A DNA stretch of 19,673 nt from Nitrosomonadales bacterium (GTDB lineage: Bacteria > Pseudomonadota > Gammaproteobacteria > Burkholderiales > Sulfuricellaceae): NCBI GenBank assembly GCA_003104895.1, contig PQAG01000047.1, positions 1 to 19,673 on the forward strand, read 5' to 3'. The notes under the pieces were generated by a model. That model did not search any database, was not told the origin of the DNA, and worked only from the letters and a program-made list of their open reading frames with translations. A program made the translations under genes and the position numbers. Each line of letters opens with the position of its first letter. Positions within the stretch are counted from its first letter, which is position 1. Positions 7,014-14,049 of this stretch are shown here, piece by piece.

Positions 7014-8198
7014 CTATGTCAGCCGCACCGGCGCGAACCCGCCCAGAGGTGTGCGGAAATTGGTGGTCTGGCCCTGGTACAGCCGCGCCGCAATGAGCTG
7101 GGCCGCGCCGGCATAGGTGTAGAGACGGAAATCCACTTTCAGACTGGAACGCGCGCCTTCATCGCCCAGCTCGCACTCGCTGGGCGGCACGAAATCTTGC
7201 GCCACATATTCCCCGTTGCGGATTTCCTCCCAGACTCGCCGGGTCAATTTCTCGCCCCGGTAGGCCCCCCTGCTGCCATACCCCCCTGCCGGTTTGAAAA
7301 ACAGGCGGCGCCGCTGCTGCCAAAGTTGCCCGGCATTGTCCGGCGTGACCTCCACCGTGGCCGGGATGCTGCACCGCAGGGCCTGGATGACGTCTTCCGC
7401 CGCGCCGAACGCGCGCAGGCGGCCGGCATCGCCCAGCAGCACCAGATTGCGCTTGTCGGCGTACAGGGCATGCGCGCGCGGGTGCGGCGTCATCATCACG
7501 GCCCCGTCAAGGTAGGCGCGACGCAAGTTCTCATGGCGAGGCTCGTCAAGAAGGAAATCGGTCAGCCGGTTGTAGACCAGATCGCATGGCATATCGCGAT
7601 GCCACAGCACCCCTTCCCGATAAGCCAGTTCCCCTGGATCGGCAATTTCGGCATTCAGGCCATGCCGCCGGAACAATGCCCGAAAGAGCAGGAATTCCGG
7701 ATAGAGATACTGCCCGGCAGGCTGGTCGTCGACGATGAGAATGTTGCGTGGCGGCCTGTCGCCATGCCGGATGCGCCATTCCTCGCGGAACATCTCGACG
7801 AAGGCCCGCTCGCAATGATCGCCATCATTTCCGCCCAGCATTACCCTGGCAAGCTTGGCATTCAGCAGCCCTCCGCCCGCATTGGTGTTGATCTCGATCA
7901 GCTGCGGCCTGGCCCCCGCCAGATGGAAATCATAACCGATAAAAACGCCCCGCGCGCCGGGGTCGAAATGAACGATGGAGGGCGAACGGGCAAGCACCGC
8001 TTCCCGGTAGGCGGGCAAGGCGACCACGGTCTCGACTGCCGCAATCGTCTCCTGCATCTGGCGGGCCAAATCCCGCTCCAGAAACACCGCGCCCGAGGCA
8101 AACAAGTGGGGACGCTGACGCAGCAACTCGCTGCAAAGATTCTCTCCGCCGCATTCCTGTTCCAGCAGCAGGCGTAGTTTTTCCCGGTCTACGATCAT
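7014..8198 (-). CDS. ATP-grasp-like protein with circularly permuted motif order
   Basis: A protein of 394 residues, probably cytoplasmic. LIEINTNAGG (E102 and N104) resembles the metal-binding E-x-N motif that normally lies near the end of an ATP-grasp domain, while the nucleotide-binding segment FFKPAGGYGSRG with K302 comes 200 residues later, followed by KVDFRLYTYAG and ARLYQGQTTNFRT. This order matches circularly permuted ATP-grasp proteins, a group that includes glutathionylspermidine-synthase-like enzymes. Such enzymes join an acid to an amine or thiol using ATP; the substrates here cannot be read. ATG at 8198 is the first start, with no clear ribosome site. The gene stands alone, with 55 bases before it and 89 after it. 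Confidence 0.8.
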   Translation of the reverse strand: MIVDREKLRLLLEQECGGENLCSELLRQRPHLFASGAVFLERDLARQMQETIAAVETVVALPAYREAVLARSPSIVHFDPGARGVFIGYDFHLAGARPQLIEINTNAGGGLLNAKLARVMLGGNDGDHCERAFVEMFREEWRIRHGDRPPRNILIVDDQPAGQYLYPEFLLFRALFRRHGLNAEIADPGELAYREGVLWHRDMPCDLVYNRLTDFLLDEPRHENLRRAYLDGAVMMTPHPRAHALYADKRNLVLLGDAGRLRAFGAAEDVIQALRCSIPATVEVTPDNAGQLWQQRRRLFFKPAGGYGSRGAYRGEKLTRRVWEEIRNGEYVAQDFVPPSECELGDEGARSSLKVDFRLYTYAGAAQLIAARLYQGQTTNFRTPLGGFAPVRLT

Positions 8199-8207
8199 GC
8201 CGGGGCG

Positions 8208-8219
8208 TTCCGGCCGGAA
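8208..8219. promoter_or_regulatory. Perfect 12-bp palindrome upstream of the ATP-grasp-like gene
   Basis: TTCCGGCCGGAA reads the same on both strands and ends nine bases before the ATG at 8198. It could be a repressor site or a hairpin that covers the ribosome site; a chance GC-rich palindrome is also possible. Confidence 0.35.
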
Positions 8220-8253
8220 TCAGGGAGGCCACAGGCCATGCAGGAAAAGAGGG

Positions 8254-8535
8254 CTATTCGTCGAAAGTCTTGTTGCGCGCCCGGTACAGCGTCAGGTGCC
8301 AGGCCGTGAAGCCGAGCATGGCAACGCCGGCCAGGGTGTGATAGCGCATCACCTTGCGGCTGCGCGCCATGGCCGTCCACACCAGAACGCCAAGCGAAAC
8401 GCCCATGCCGGCTTTGGCCACGGTGCGCTGGGTTACCACGGACCGGTTTGGGCGGGGGGTTTTCTGAACGGGCAGCGGCTTTTTCACAGCAAAGGCTTTC
8501 GCGGACAGTGTGTCCAGTTTTCTGCCAAAGTTCAC
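8254..8535 (-). CDS. Small membrane protein of unknown function
   Basis: A protein of 93 residues from a GTG start. A basic N-terminal third rich in Pro and Lys is followed by two hydrophobic segments (MGVSLGVLVWTAMA and TLAGVAMLGFTAWHLTLY) separated by RSRKVMRYH. Two His residues flank the second helix (YH and WH), a spacing seen in some b-type haem membrane proteins, but there is not enough sequence to claim haem binding. No ribosome site precedes the GTG. The frame is also open from the thrC stop codon, which is in the same frame 33 bases upstream. An ATG start inside the frame (about 8406) would leave only the membrane part. Start and even existence are uncertain. Confidence 0.5.
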   Translation of the reverse strand: MNFGRKLDTLSAKAFAVKKPLPVQKTPRPNRSVVTQRTVAKAGMGVSLGVLVWTAMARSRKVMRYHTLAGVAMLGFTAWHLTLYRARNKTFDE

Positions 8536-8568
8536 CTCGACGCTAGCAAGAAGAAGGATGAAGAATGC

Positions 8569-9972
8569 TCAAGCGGAATGGGCAACAATAAATCGTTTCA
8601 CCGCATCGGCGCTTGAATCCATGACTTCATAGCGCTGTGGACGCTTTTCAAGGTCCGCCAGTTCGGCCGGACGTTCCGGCTCGCGCCCCAGCGCCTCGCG
8701 AATGGTTTCCTCGAACTTGGCCGGCAAGGCGGTTTCCAGGCACACCAGCGGGATGCCCGCTTCACGGTGTTCCAGGCCCACTTTGACGCCGTCGGCAGTA
8801 TGGGTGTCGATCATCACGCCGTATTTCTGGTAAATGTGGCGAATGGTTTCGAGGCGGTTGGCATGGCTGCTCTCGCCCGAGGTGAAACCGAAATCCTTTA
8901 CCCGGGCAAAATACGGGGTTGCGGACAGGTCGAAACTGCCGCCGCCATCGATCTTTTGCCACAGTTCCTTGACCACTGCCGGGTCGCGGCCCACCAGGTC
9001 ATAGACAAAGCGCTCGAAATTGGACGCCTTGGAAATATCCATGGAGGGGCTGCTGGTGTGGCGGGTTTCCGGGCGGGGCCGGTACACGCCGGTGCGGAAA
9101 AACTCGTCCAGCACGTCATTCTCATTGGTGGCGACGATCAGCTTGTGAATCGGCAGGCCCATCTGCCTGGCTATGTGGCCCGCGCAGACATTGCCGAAAT
9201 TGCCAGAAGGCACCGAGAACGACACTTCCTCGTCGTTACTCCGGGTCACGGCAAAATAAGCCTTGAAGTAGTACACCACCTGGGCCGTGACGCGCGCCCA
9301 GTTGATCGAATTGACCGCGCCGATCTTGTGCTTGGACTTGAATTCCAGGTCGCTGGAAACGGCCTTGACGATATCCTGGCAGTCATCGAACACGCCCTTC
9401 ACGGCAATATTGAAAATGTTCGGGTCCTGCAGAGAGAACATTTGCGCCGTCTGGAACGGGCTCATCTTGCCCAGCGGCGAGAGCATGAACACCTTCACCC
9501 GCTGCTTGCCGCGCATGGCGTATTCCGCCGCGCTGCCGGTGTCGCCGGAGGTGGCGCCGAGAATGTTGATCTCGGCATTTTCCTGTTCCAGCACATACTC
9601 GAACAGGTTGCCGAGCAGCTGCATCGCCACGTCCTTGAATGCCAGCGTCGGGCCGTTGGACAGGCCGAGAATGTGCAGGCCCGGCTCCAGCGTCTTGACC
9701 GGCGTGATATCGTCGCTTCGGAATGTTTCGGCAGTGTAAGTTTTATCGACAATCGCCCTGAGATCGGCAGCGGGAATGTCGTCGGCAAAGCGGCGGATCA
9801 CTTCGAACGCCAGATCGCGGTAGCTCATGCCGCGCATGGCGGCCAGCTCGTCCCTGCTCAGCCTGGGATAGGCATCCGGAATGGTCAGACCGCCATCGGT
9901 GGCGAGGCCGCCAAGCAGGATTTCGGTAAAGGTCTTGGGCGGCATGCCGCCGCGAGTGCTTAAGTATTTCAT
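8569..9972 (-). CDS. thrC: Threonine synthase
   Basis: A protein of 467 residues converting O-phosphohomoserine to threonine with PLP. The N-terminus MKYLSTRGGMPPKTFTEILLGGLATDGGL is typical of the longer bacterial/fungal class of ThrC. The PLP lysine is K113 in GPTLAFKDVAMQLLGN, and the phosphate-cradling loop is GATSGDTGSAAEYAM. Later segments (SVPSGNFGNVCAGHIARQMG, FGFTSGESSHANR) also fit. The ATG overlaps the stop of hom by four bases (ATGA), so the two threonine-pathway enzymes are made together. The protein is soluble and cytoplasmic. A frame open past the stop continues into the small membrane-protein gene downstream. Confidence 0.97.
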   Translation of the reverse strand: MKYLSTRGGMPPKTFTEILLGGLATDGGLTIPDAYPRLSRDELAAMRGMSYRDLAFEVIRRFADDIPAADLRAIVDKTYTAETFRSDDITPVKTLEPGLHILGLSNGPTLAFKDVAMQLLGNLFEYVLEQENAEINILGATSGDTGSAAEYAMRGKQRVKVFMLSPLGKMSPFQTAQMFSLQDPNIFNIAVKGVFDDCQDIVKAVSSDLEFKSKHKIGAVNSINWARVTAQVVYYFKAYFAVTRSNDEEVSFSVPSGNFGNVCAGHIARQMGLPIHKLIVATNENDVLDEFFRTGVYRPRPETRHTSSPSMDISKASNFERFVYDLVGRDPAVVKELWQKIDGGGSFDLSATPYFARVKDFGFTSGESSHANRLETIRHIYQKYGVMIDTHTADGVKVGLEHREAGIPLVCLETALPAKFEETIREALGREPERPAELADLEKRPQRYEVMDSSADAVKRFIVAHSA

Positions 9973-11282
9973 GCGTTCAGTTCTTCCAGCCGGATGCGCG
10001 TCACCTTGCCGGCGATGGTCGGCAGCGCCTCGATCTTGGCAATCGCCTGGTTGATGGCTTTTTCCACCGTCAGATGGGTGAGCAGGATCACATCCACGCT
10101 CTCCTCCCCTTCCCTCGGTTCCTTCTGGATCATGGCGTCGATGGAGATGCCCAGATCGGCCAGGATGCGCGTCACGTCGGCCAGCACGCCCGGCTTGTCG
10201 AAAGCCTTGAGGCGCAGGTAGTAGGAGGTGTGAACTTCTTCAATGGGCAGAATCGGCGCACTGGACAGGGCATCAGGCTGGAAGGCCAGATGCGGCACGC
10301 GGTTTTCCGGATCGGAGGTAAGCATCCGGGTCACGTCCACCAGGTCCGCCACCACGGCGGAGGCAGTCGGCTCGGCGCCGGCGCCGCGGCCATAGTACAT
10401 GGTGACGCCCACTGCATCGCCCTTCACCAGCACCGCGTTCATCACGCCTTCGACGTTGGCGATGAGACGCGAGGCGGGAATCAGGCAGGGGTGCACACGC
10501 AGTTCGATGCCCTTGTCGGTGCGCCTGGTGATGCCCAGCAGCTTGATGCGGTAACCCAGTTGCTCGGCGTAGGAAATGTCTTCCTTGGTGAGACTGGAGA
10601 TACCTTCGGTATAGGCCTTGTCGAACTGCATCGGGATGCCGAAGCCGATGGCGGACATGATCATCAGCTTGTGCGCGGCGTCGATGCCCTCGATGTCGAA
10701 GGTCGGGTCGGCCTCGGCGTAACCGAGTTCCTGCGCCTGCTTGAGCACGGTGTCGAACGCCAGCCCCTTGTCGCGCATTTCCGAGAGGATGAAGTTGGTG
10801 GTGCCGTTGATGATGCCGGCGATCCATTCGATACGGTTGGCAGAGAGGCCCTCGCGCAGCGCCTTGATGACCGGGATGCCTCCGGCAACGGCTGCTTCGA
10901 AAGCCACCATCACGCCCTTGTCCTGCGCCGCCTTGAAAATCTCGTTGCCGTGCACAGCCAGCAGGGCCTTGTTGGCAGTCACCACGTGCTTGCCGTTGGC
11001 AATGGCCTTCAGCACCAGGTCCCTGGCCAGGGTATAGCCGCCGATCAGCTCCACCACGATGTCGATATCGGGATTGTCCACCACATCCATCGGGTTGGTG
11101 GTGATATTCAGTTCGTTGCCGGCGAATTTGCGCGCCTTCTCCAGGTCGCGCACCGCAGCCATGGTGACACGAATCTCGCGCCCGGCGCGGCGGGTGATTT
11201 CTCCGGCATTGCGGCGCAATACGGTGAGCGTGCCTCCGCCGACGGTGCCGAGTCCTAACAGTCCTACGTTGATGGGTTTCAT
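9969..11282 (-). CDS. hom: Homoserine dehydrogenase
   Basis: A protein of 437 residues reducing aspartate semialdehyde to homoserine with NAD(P)H. The N-terminal Rossmann fold has GLGTVGGG; the central catalytic domain has the GGIPVIKALREGL and EADPTFDIEGIDAAHK stretches; and a C-terminal ACT domain (YYLRLKAFDKPGVLADVTRI) is of the type through which threonine feeds back. It is the monofunctional form, without an aspartokinase domain. It is followed directly by thrC, with overlapping stop and start, and preceded by alaA after a 105-base spacer that contains 7-base repeats, so alaA may or may not share its transcript. The ribosome site before the ATG is weak. Confidence 0.97.
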   Translation of the reverse strand: MKPINVGLLGLGTVGGGTLTVLRRNAGEITRRAGREIRVTMAAVRDLEKARKFAGNELNITTNPMDVVDNPDIDIVVELIGGYTLARDLVLKAIANGKHVVTANKALLAVHGNEIFKAAQDKGVMVAFEAAVAGGIPVIKALREGLSANRIEWIAGIINGTTNFILSEMRDKGLAFDTVLKQAQELGYAEADPTFDIEGIDAAHKLMIMSAIGFGIPMQFDKAYTEGISSLTKEDISYAEQLGYRIKLLGITRRTDKGIELRVHPCLIPASRLIANVEGVMNAVLVKGDAVGVTMYYGRGAGAEPTASAVVADLVDVTRMLTSDPENRVPHLAFQPDALSSAPILPIEEVHTSYYLRLKAFDKPGVLADVTRILADLGISIDAMIQKEPREGEESVDVILLTHLTVEKAINQAIAKIEALPTIAGKVTRIRLEELNA

Positions 11283-11290
11283 ATGTGAGT

Positions 11291-11387
11291 TTTCAGTTAG
11301 TTTAGTGATTAGTTGTCAGTTGTCAGTAAAATCGGGTTCTGTGCGTGTCCTTGACCTTACTGAGCACTGAACACTGACAACCGAACT
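11291..11387. repeat. Degenerate 7-base repeat array with opposed arms (alaA-hom spacer)
   Basis: On the plus strand AGT recurs every 7 bases (11304, 11311, 11318, 11325), with TGTCAGT twice in tandem. The other end holds ACTGA at 11359, 11366 and 11373 and ACCGA at 11380, again 7 apart. The two blocks are inverse complements (GTTGTCAGT at 11312-11320 against ACTGACAAC at 11373-11381), so a long hairpin is possible. No gene is seen in this spacer. Confidence 0.7.
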
Positions 11388-12614
11388 TCAGGAGCCATGC
11401 TGCTTGCGGTAATGCTCAAGGAAACGCGCAATACGGCCAATGGCTTCCTGCAAGTCATCCACGTTGGGCAGGAACACCACGCGGAAATGGTCTGGCGTCG
11501 GCCAGTTGAAGCCGCTGCCCTGCACCAGCAACACCTTTTCTTCCAGCAGCAGTTCGAGGATGAATTCCTGGTCGTTGTCGATCGGGTACATTTTCGGGTC
11601 AAGGCGAGGGAACAGATACATCGCCCCCTGCGGCTTGACGCAGGTAACACCAGGAATCGCCGTCAGCATTTCCCAGGCCAGGTCGCGCTGGCGGCAAAGG
11701 CGTCCAGCCGGCGCCACCAGATCGTCAATGCTCTGATAGCCGCCGAGCGCGGTCTGGATGGCATACTGCGCCGGCGCATTGGAGCACAGGCGCATCGAGG
11801 CCAGCATGGTGAGGCCCTCGATGTAATCCTTGGCATGGCGTTTCTCGCCGGACACTACCAGCCAGCCGGCGCGGTAACCCGCTGCGCGGTAGTTTTTCGA
11901 CAAGCCGTTGAAGGTAATGAACAGCACGTCGTCCGCCAGGGAAGCAATGGAGGTATGCTGCGCCCCGTCATACAGCACCTTGTCGTAAATTTCATCGGCA
12001 TAAACGATAAGCTGGTGCTGGCGTGCGATTTCCACTACTTCCTGCAGCAATTCCACCGGATACAGGGCGCCGGTCGGGTTGTTGGGATTGATCAGCACGA
12101 TGGCCCGGGTATTGGGTGTGATCTTGCCGCGAATGTCGTCCAGATCGGGCAGCCAGCCTGCCGACTCGTCGCACACGTAATGGCGCGGCGTGCCGCCGGC
12201 CAGGGTCACCGCGGCGGTCCACAGGGGATAGTCCGGCATCGGCAGCAGCACTTCGTCGCCGTTGTTGAGCAGCGCCTGCATTGCCATCACGATCAGCTCG
12301 GACACGCCGTTGCCGATGTAGATGTCTTCCATCTGCACGTCGCGGATGTTCTTCTGCTGGGTGTAGTGCATCACCGCCTTGCGCGCGGCGAACAGGCCCT
12401 TGGAATCGGTATAGCCGGAGGCATTGGGCAGGTTGATGATGACGTCGTGCACGATCTCTTCCGGCGTCTCGAAGCCGAACTGGGCCGGGTTGCCGATATT
12501 CAGCTTGATCACGCGATGCCCGTCTTCTTCCATTTGCCGCGCGCGCGCCAGCACCGGGCCACGGATGTCGTAGCAGACATTGTTGAGCTTGGAAGATTTG
12601 AGTACGGGCTGCAC
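11388..12614 (-). CDS. alaA: Alanine aminotransferase, AlaA (YfbQ) type
   Basis: A PLP enzyme of fold type I making alanine from pyruvate with glutamate as donor. The sequence resembles E. coli AlaA closely along its length (KSSKLNNVCYDIRGPV, IKLNIGNPAQFGF, IYIGNGVSELIVMAMQALL, MLASMRLCSNAPAQYAIQTA, EKVLLVQGSGFNWP). Motifs seen: NPNNPTG, YADEIYDK and the PLP lysine in FNGLSKNYR (K240 from this start). I chose the GTG at 12614 (408 residues, beginning with QPVLKSSKL) because the family starts there and is about 405 residues long. A GTG at 12656 would add 14 residues, all polar and unlike the family. It lies upstream of hom and thrC, the common betaproteobacterial order. Confidence 0.93.
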   Translation of the reverse strand: MQPVLKSSKLNNVCYDIRGPVLARARQMEEDGHRVIKLNIGNPAQFGFETPEEIVHDVIINLPNASGYTDSKGLFAARKAVMHYTQQKNIRDVQMEDIYIGNGVSELIVMAMQALLNNGDEVLLPMPDYPLWTAAVTLAGGTPRHYVCDESAGWLPDLDDIRGKITPNTRAIVLINPNNPTGALYPVELLQEVVEIARQHQLIVYADEIYDKVLYDGAQHTSIASLADDVLFITFNGLSKNYRAAGYRAGWLVVSGEKRHAKDYIEGLTMLASMRLCSNAPAQYAIQTALGGYQSIDDLVAPAGRLCRQRDLAWEMLTAIPGVTCVKPQGAMYLFPRLDPKMYPIDNDQEFILELLLEEKVLLVQGSGFNWPTPDHFRVVFLPNVDDLQEAIGRIARFLEHYRKQHGS

Positions 12615-12688
12615 GTCTTCGGTGTCCTTGGTTCGTTTATGGCGTTTTCGCGTCACTTGGTTCGCCTGCCAACCACAAATGCATGGCG

Positions 12689-12720
12689 CATTCGGATTCA
12701 GCCAAAAAGGTTATAATCTT
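12689..12720 (+). promoter_or_regulatory. Possible sigma-70 promoter for the Mth938-like gene
   Basis: A perfect -10 hexamer TATAAT lies at 12712-12717, about 40 bases before the ATG at 12759. The -35 candidate (around 12691-12696, TTCGGA) is poor. The region separates two divergent genes, so a promoter is expected here. Confidence 0.5.
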
Positions 12721-12758
12721 ACAAGACCGTGCCACTCCCCGCAATTGGAACGACCGCA

Positions 12759-13130
12759 ATGAAACTGCACCTTCAGACCGCCAGCGATACCAACCTGTTT
12801 ACTGCTTACGACAAGGATTACGTCGCAATCAATGGTGTGCGCTACGAACGCAGCCTGATCGTGCTGCCCGGGCAAGTCATCACGGAATGGCAAGCGGCCG
12901 CGCCGGACGCCTTGACGGTGGAAAACTTCAGCGCGCTGGCAGAACTTGAACTGGAAATCCTGCTGCTCGGCACCGGCCCCAGGCTGCACTTCCCCTCCCC
13001 GCGCCTGATGCATGCGCTGGCACAACAGGGAATCGGGCTGGAAACCATGGACACCTTTGCCGCCTGCAGGACCTACAACATTCTCGCGGCTGAAGGAAGA
13101 AAAGTAGCAGCGGCGCTGATTTTGGCGTGA
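12759..13130 (+). CDS. Mth938-like domain protein (COG3737/DUF498 family)
   Basis: A protein of 123 residues, soluble, beginning MKLHLQTASDTNLFTAY. The pattern YVAINGVRYERSLIVLPG and the end region FPSPRLMHALAQQGIGLETMDTFAACRTYNILAAEGR are those of the small Mth938-like fold family, whose human relative NDUFAF3 helps assemble respiratory complex I. The bacterial role is not settled. I prefer the ATG at 12759 to an earlier in-frame one at 12729, since the family starts here and TGGAA lies a few bases before it. It is divergent from alaA and convergent with the HAD gene. Its possible promoter has a perfect -10 box. Confidence 0.85.
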   Translation: MKLHLQTASDTNLFTAYDKDYVAINGVRYERSLIVLPGQVITEWQAAAPDALTVENFSALAELELEILLLGTGPRLHFPSPRLMHALAQQGIGLETMDTFAACRTYNILAAEGRKVAAALILA

Positions 13131-13167
13131 GCGGTGAGCGGTGAAGCATGCACTAAATCCGCTCACC
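13127..13167. repeat. 7-base repeats and 9-bp hairpin between convergent genes
   Basis: GTGAGCG occurs twice in tandem (13127-13133, 13134-13140), followed by GTGAAGC (13141-13147). GGTGAGCGG (13133-13141) is the perfect inverse complement of CCGCTCACC (13159-13167), with a 17-base loop. It covers the ends of both convergent genes and could act as a shared terminator, although no T-run follows. Confidence 0.6.
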
Positions 13168-13825
13168 ACCCTTCGCCTGGCAAAATATCGCGAAAATCCC
13201 GGATCGCCGCGAATTCCCCCACTTCCTTGTCCGGCAGACGCGTATCGGGCTGGTACACCGCCAGCAGATGGGCTATGCCGTAATCCTGCGCCGAACGCAG
13301 CACCGGCAGGCTGTCATCCACCAGCAGGGTCGCTTCGGGCCGGAAAGACTCCACTGCCTGCAGCCTTTCCCAGAAATCCGGGTGTTCCTTGGGAATGCCA
13401 AGATCATGGGCGCAGATCACGGCGTCGAAATATGAGCCGAGGCGGGTGCGCTGCATTTTCAGCGCCAGGCTTTTGTGGTGCGCATTGGTCACCAGAACCA
13501 CTCTTTTATTCGCACGGCGCAGGGCTTGCAGGAAATCCACCACATGCGGATGCACCGCGATGAGGTGGGCGACCTCCTCCTTGAGGCGTGCAATATCCAG
13601 CTGCAGCTCGCGGCTCCAGTAATCAACGCAATACCAGTTCATCGTGCCCGCCACCTTCTGGTAGCGCGGCATGAGCGCCTCTCGTCCGGCCTCATGGCCC
13701 AGGCCATGTTTCTCGGCGTAACGCAGGGGAACATGCGACAGCCAGAAATGGTTGTCAAAATGAAGGTCAAGCAGCGTGCCGTCCATATCCAGAAACACAC
13801 TGCCGATTCCGCTCCAGGCTATCAT
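13163..13825 (-). CDS. yrfG: HAD-family GMP/IMP nucleotidase, YrfG type
   Basis: A HAD hydrolase of 220 residues expected to remove the 5'-phosphate from GMP or IMP. Motif I FLDMDGTLLD carries the catalytic Asp pair (D13 and D15), motif II is VLVTNAH, and the motif III Lys and motif IV LVDDS follow. NWYCVDYWSRELQLDI matches the cap-region signature of E. coli YrfG, which supports the specific name. I prefer the ATG at 13825 to one at 13876, because the longer version would add 17 atypical residues and its ATG lies inside a TATAAT -10-like sequence. The ribosome site is weak for both. The gene faces the Mth938-like gene. Confidence 0.88.
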   Translation of the reverse strand: MIAWSGIGSVFLDMDGTLLDLHFDNHFWLSHVPLRYAEKHGLGHEAGREALMPRYQKVAGTMNWYCVDYWSRELQLDIARLKEEVAHLIAVHPHVVDFLQALRRANKRVVLVTNAHHKSLALKMQRTRLGSYFDAVICAHDLGIPKEHPDFWERLQAVESFRPEATLLVDDSLPVLRSAQDYGIAHLLAVYQPDTRLPDKEVGEFAAIRDFRDILPGEGW

Positions 13826-13874
13826 GGTCAAGATTGATTCCAGCTTTGCGCCCGCCGCATGTGTACAGTGTTGC

Positions 13875-13880
13875 ATTATA
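13875..13880 (-). promoter_or_regulatory. Possible -10 box for the YrfG-type gene
   Basis: The minus strand reads TATAAT here, overlapping the longer candidate ATG at 13876. A run of A residues occupies the -35 zone, so no normal -35 hexamer is visible. It lies about 50 bases before the preferred start at 13825. The divergent spacer 13826-14049 otherwise holds only AT-rich sequence and no recognisable promoter for the chemotaxis operon. Confidence 0.4.
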
Positions 13881-14049
13881 ACCAGGCTTTACAAGATTTT
13901 TTTTATTCTGTTATGCTGAACCCGCATTGAATGGCGTGACTAATCAGCAATTAACAGGATATTCGCATCTCGAAATGCTTGCGGCAAATTTATAAAAAAT
14001 TGGCAATCGCATGACCTTAGCCAAACAATAACCGAAGGGGCCCAATAGC

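Noticed and set aside
6963..8177. Plus-strand open frame (404 codons) opposite the ATP-grasp-like gene
   Set aside because: Antisense shadow; the minus frame carries recognisable motifs, the plus frame none.
8767..11258. Two long plus-strand open frames opposite thrC and hom
   Set aside because: Both are His/Val/Gly-rich antisense shadows of two certain enzyme genes.
11397..12716. Plus-strand open frame (439 codons) opposite alaA
   Set aside because: Antisense shadow of a gene matching E. coli AlaA along its length.
13896..13905. Run of T residues as an intrinsic terminator
   Set aside because: No stable GC-rich stem precedes it on the plus strand and no plus-strand gene ends there; it is more likely part of an AT-rich promoter zone.
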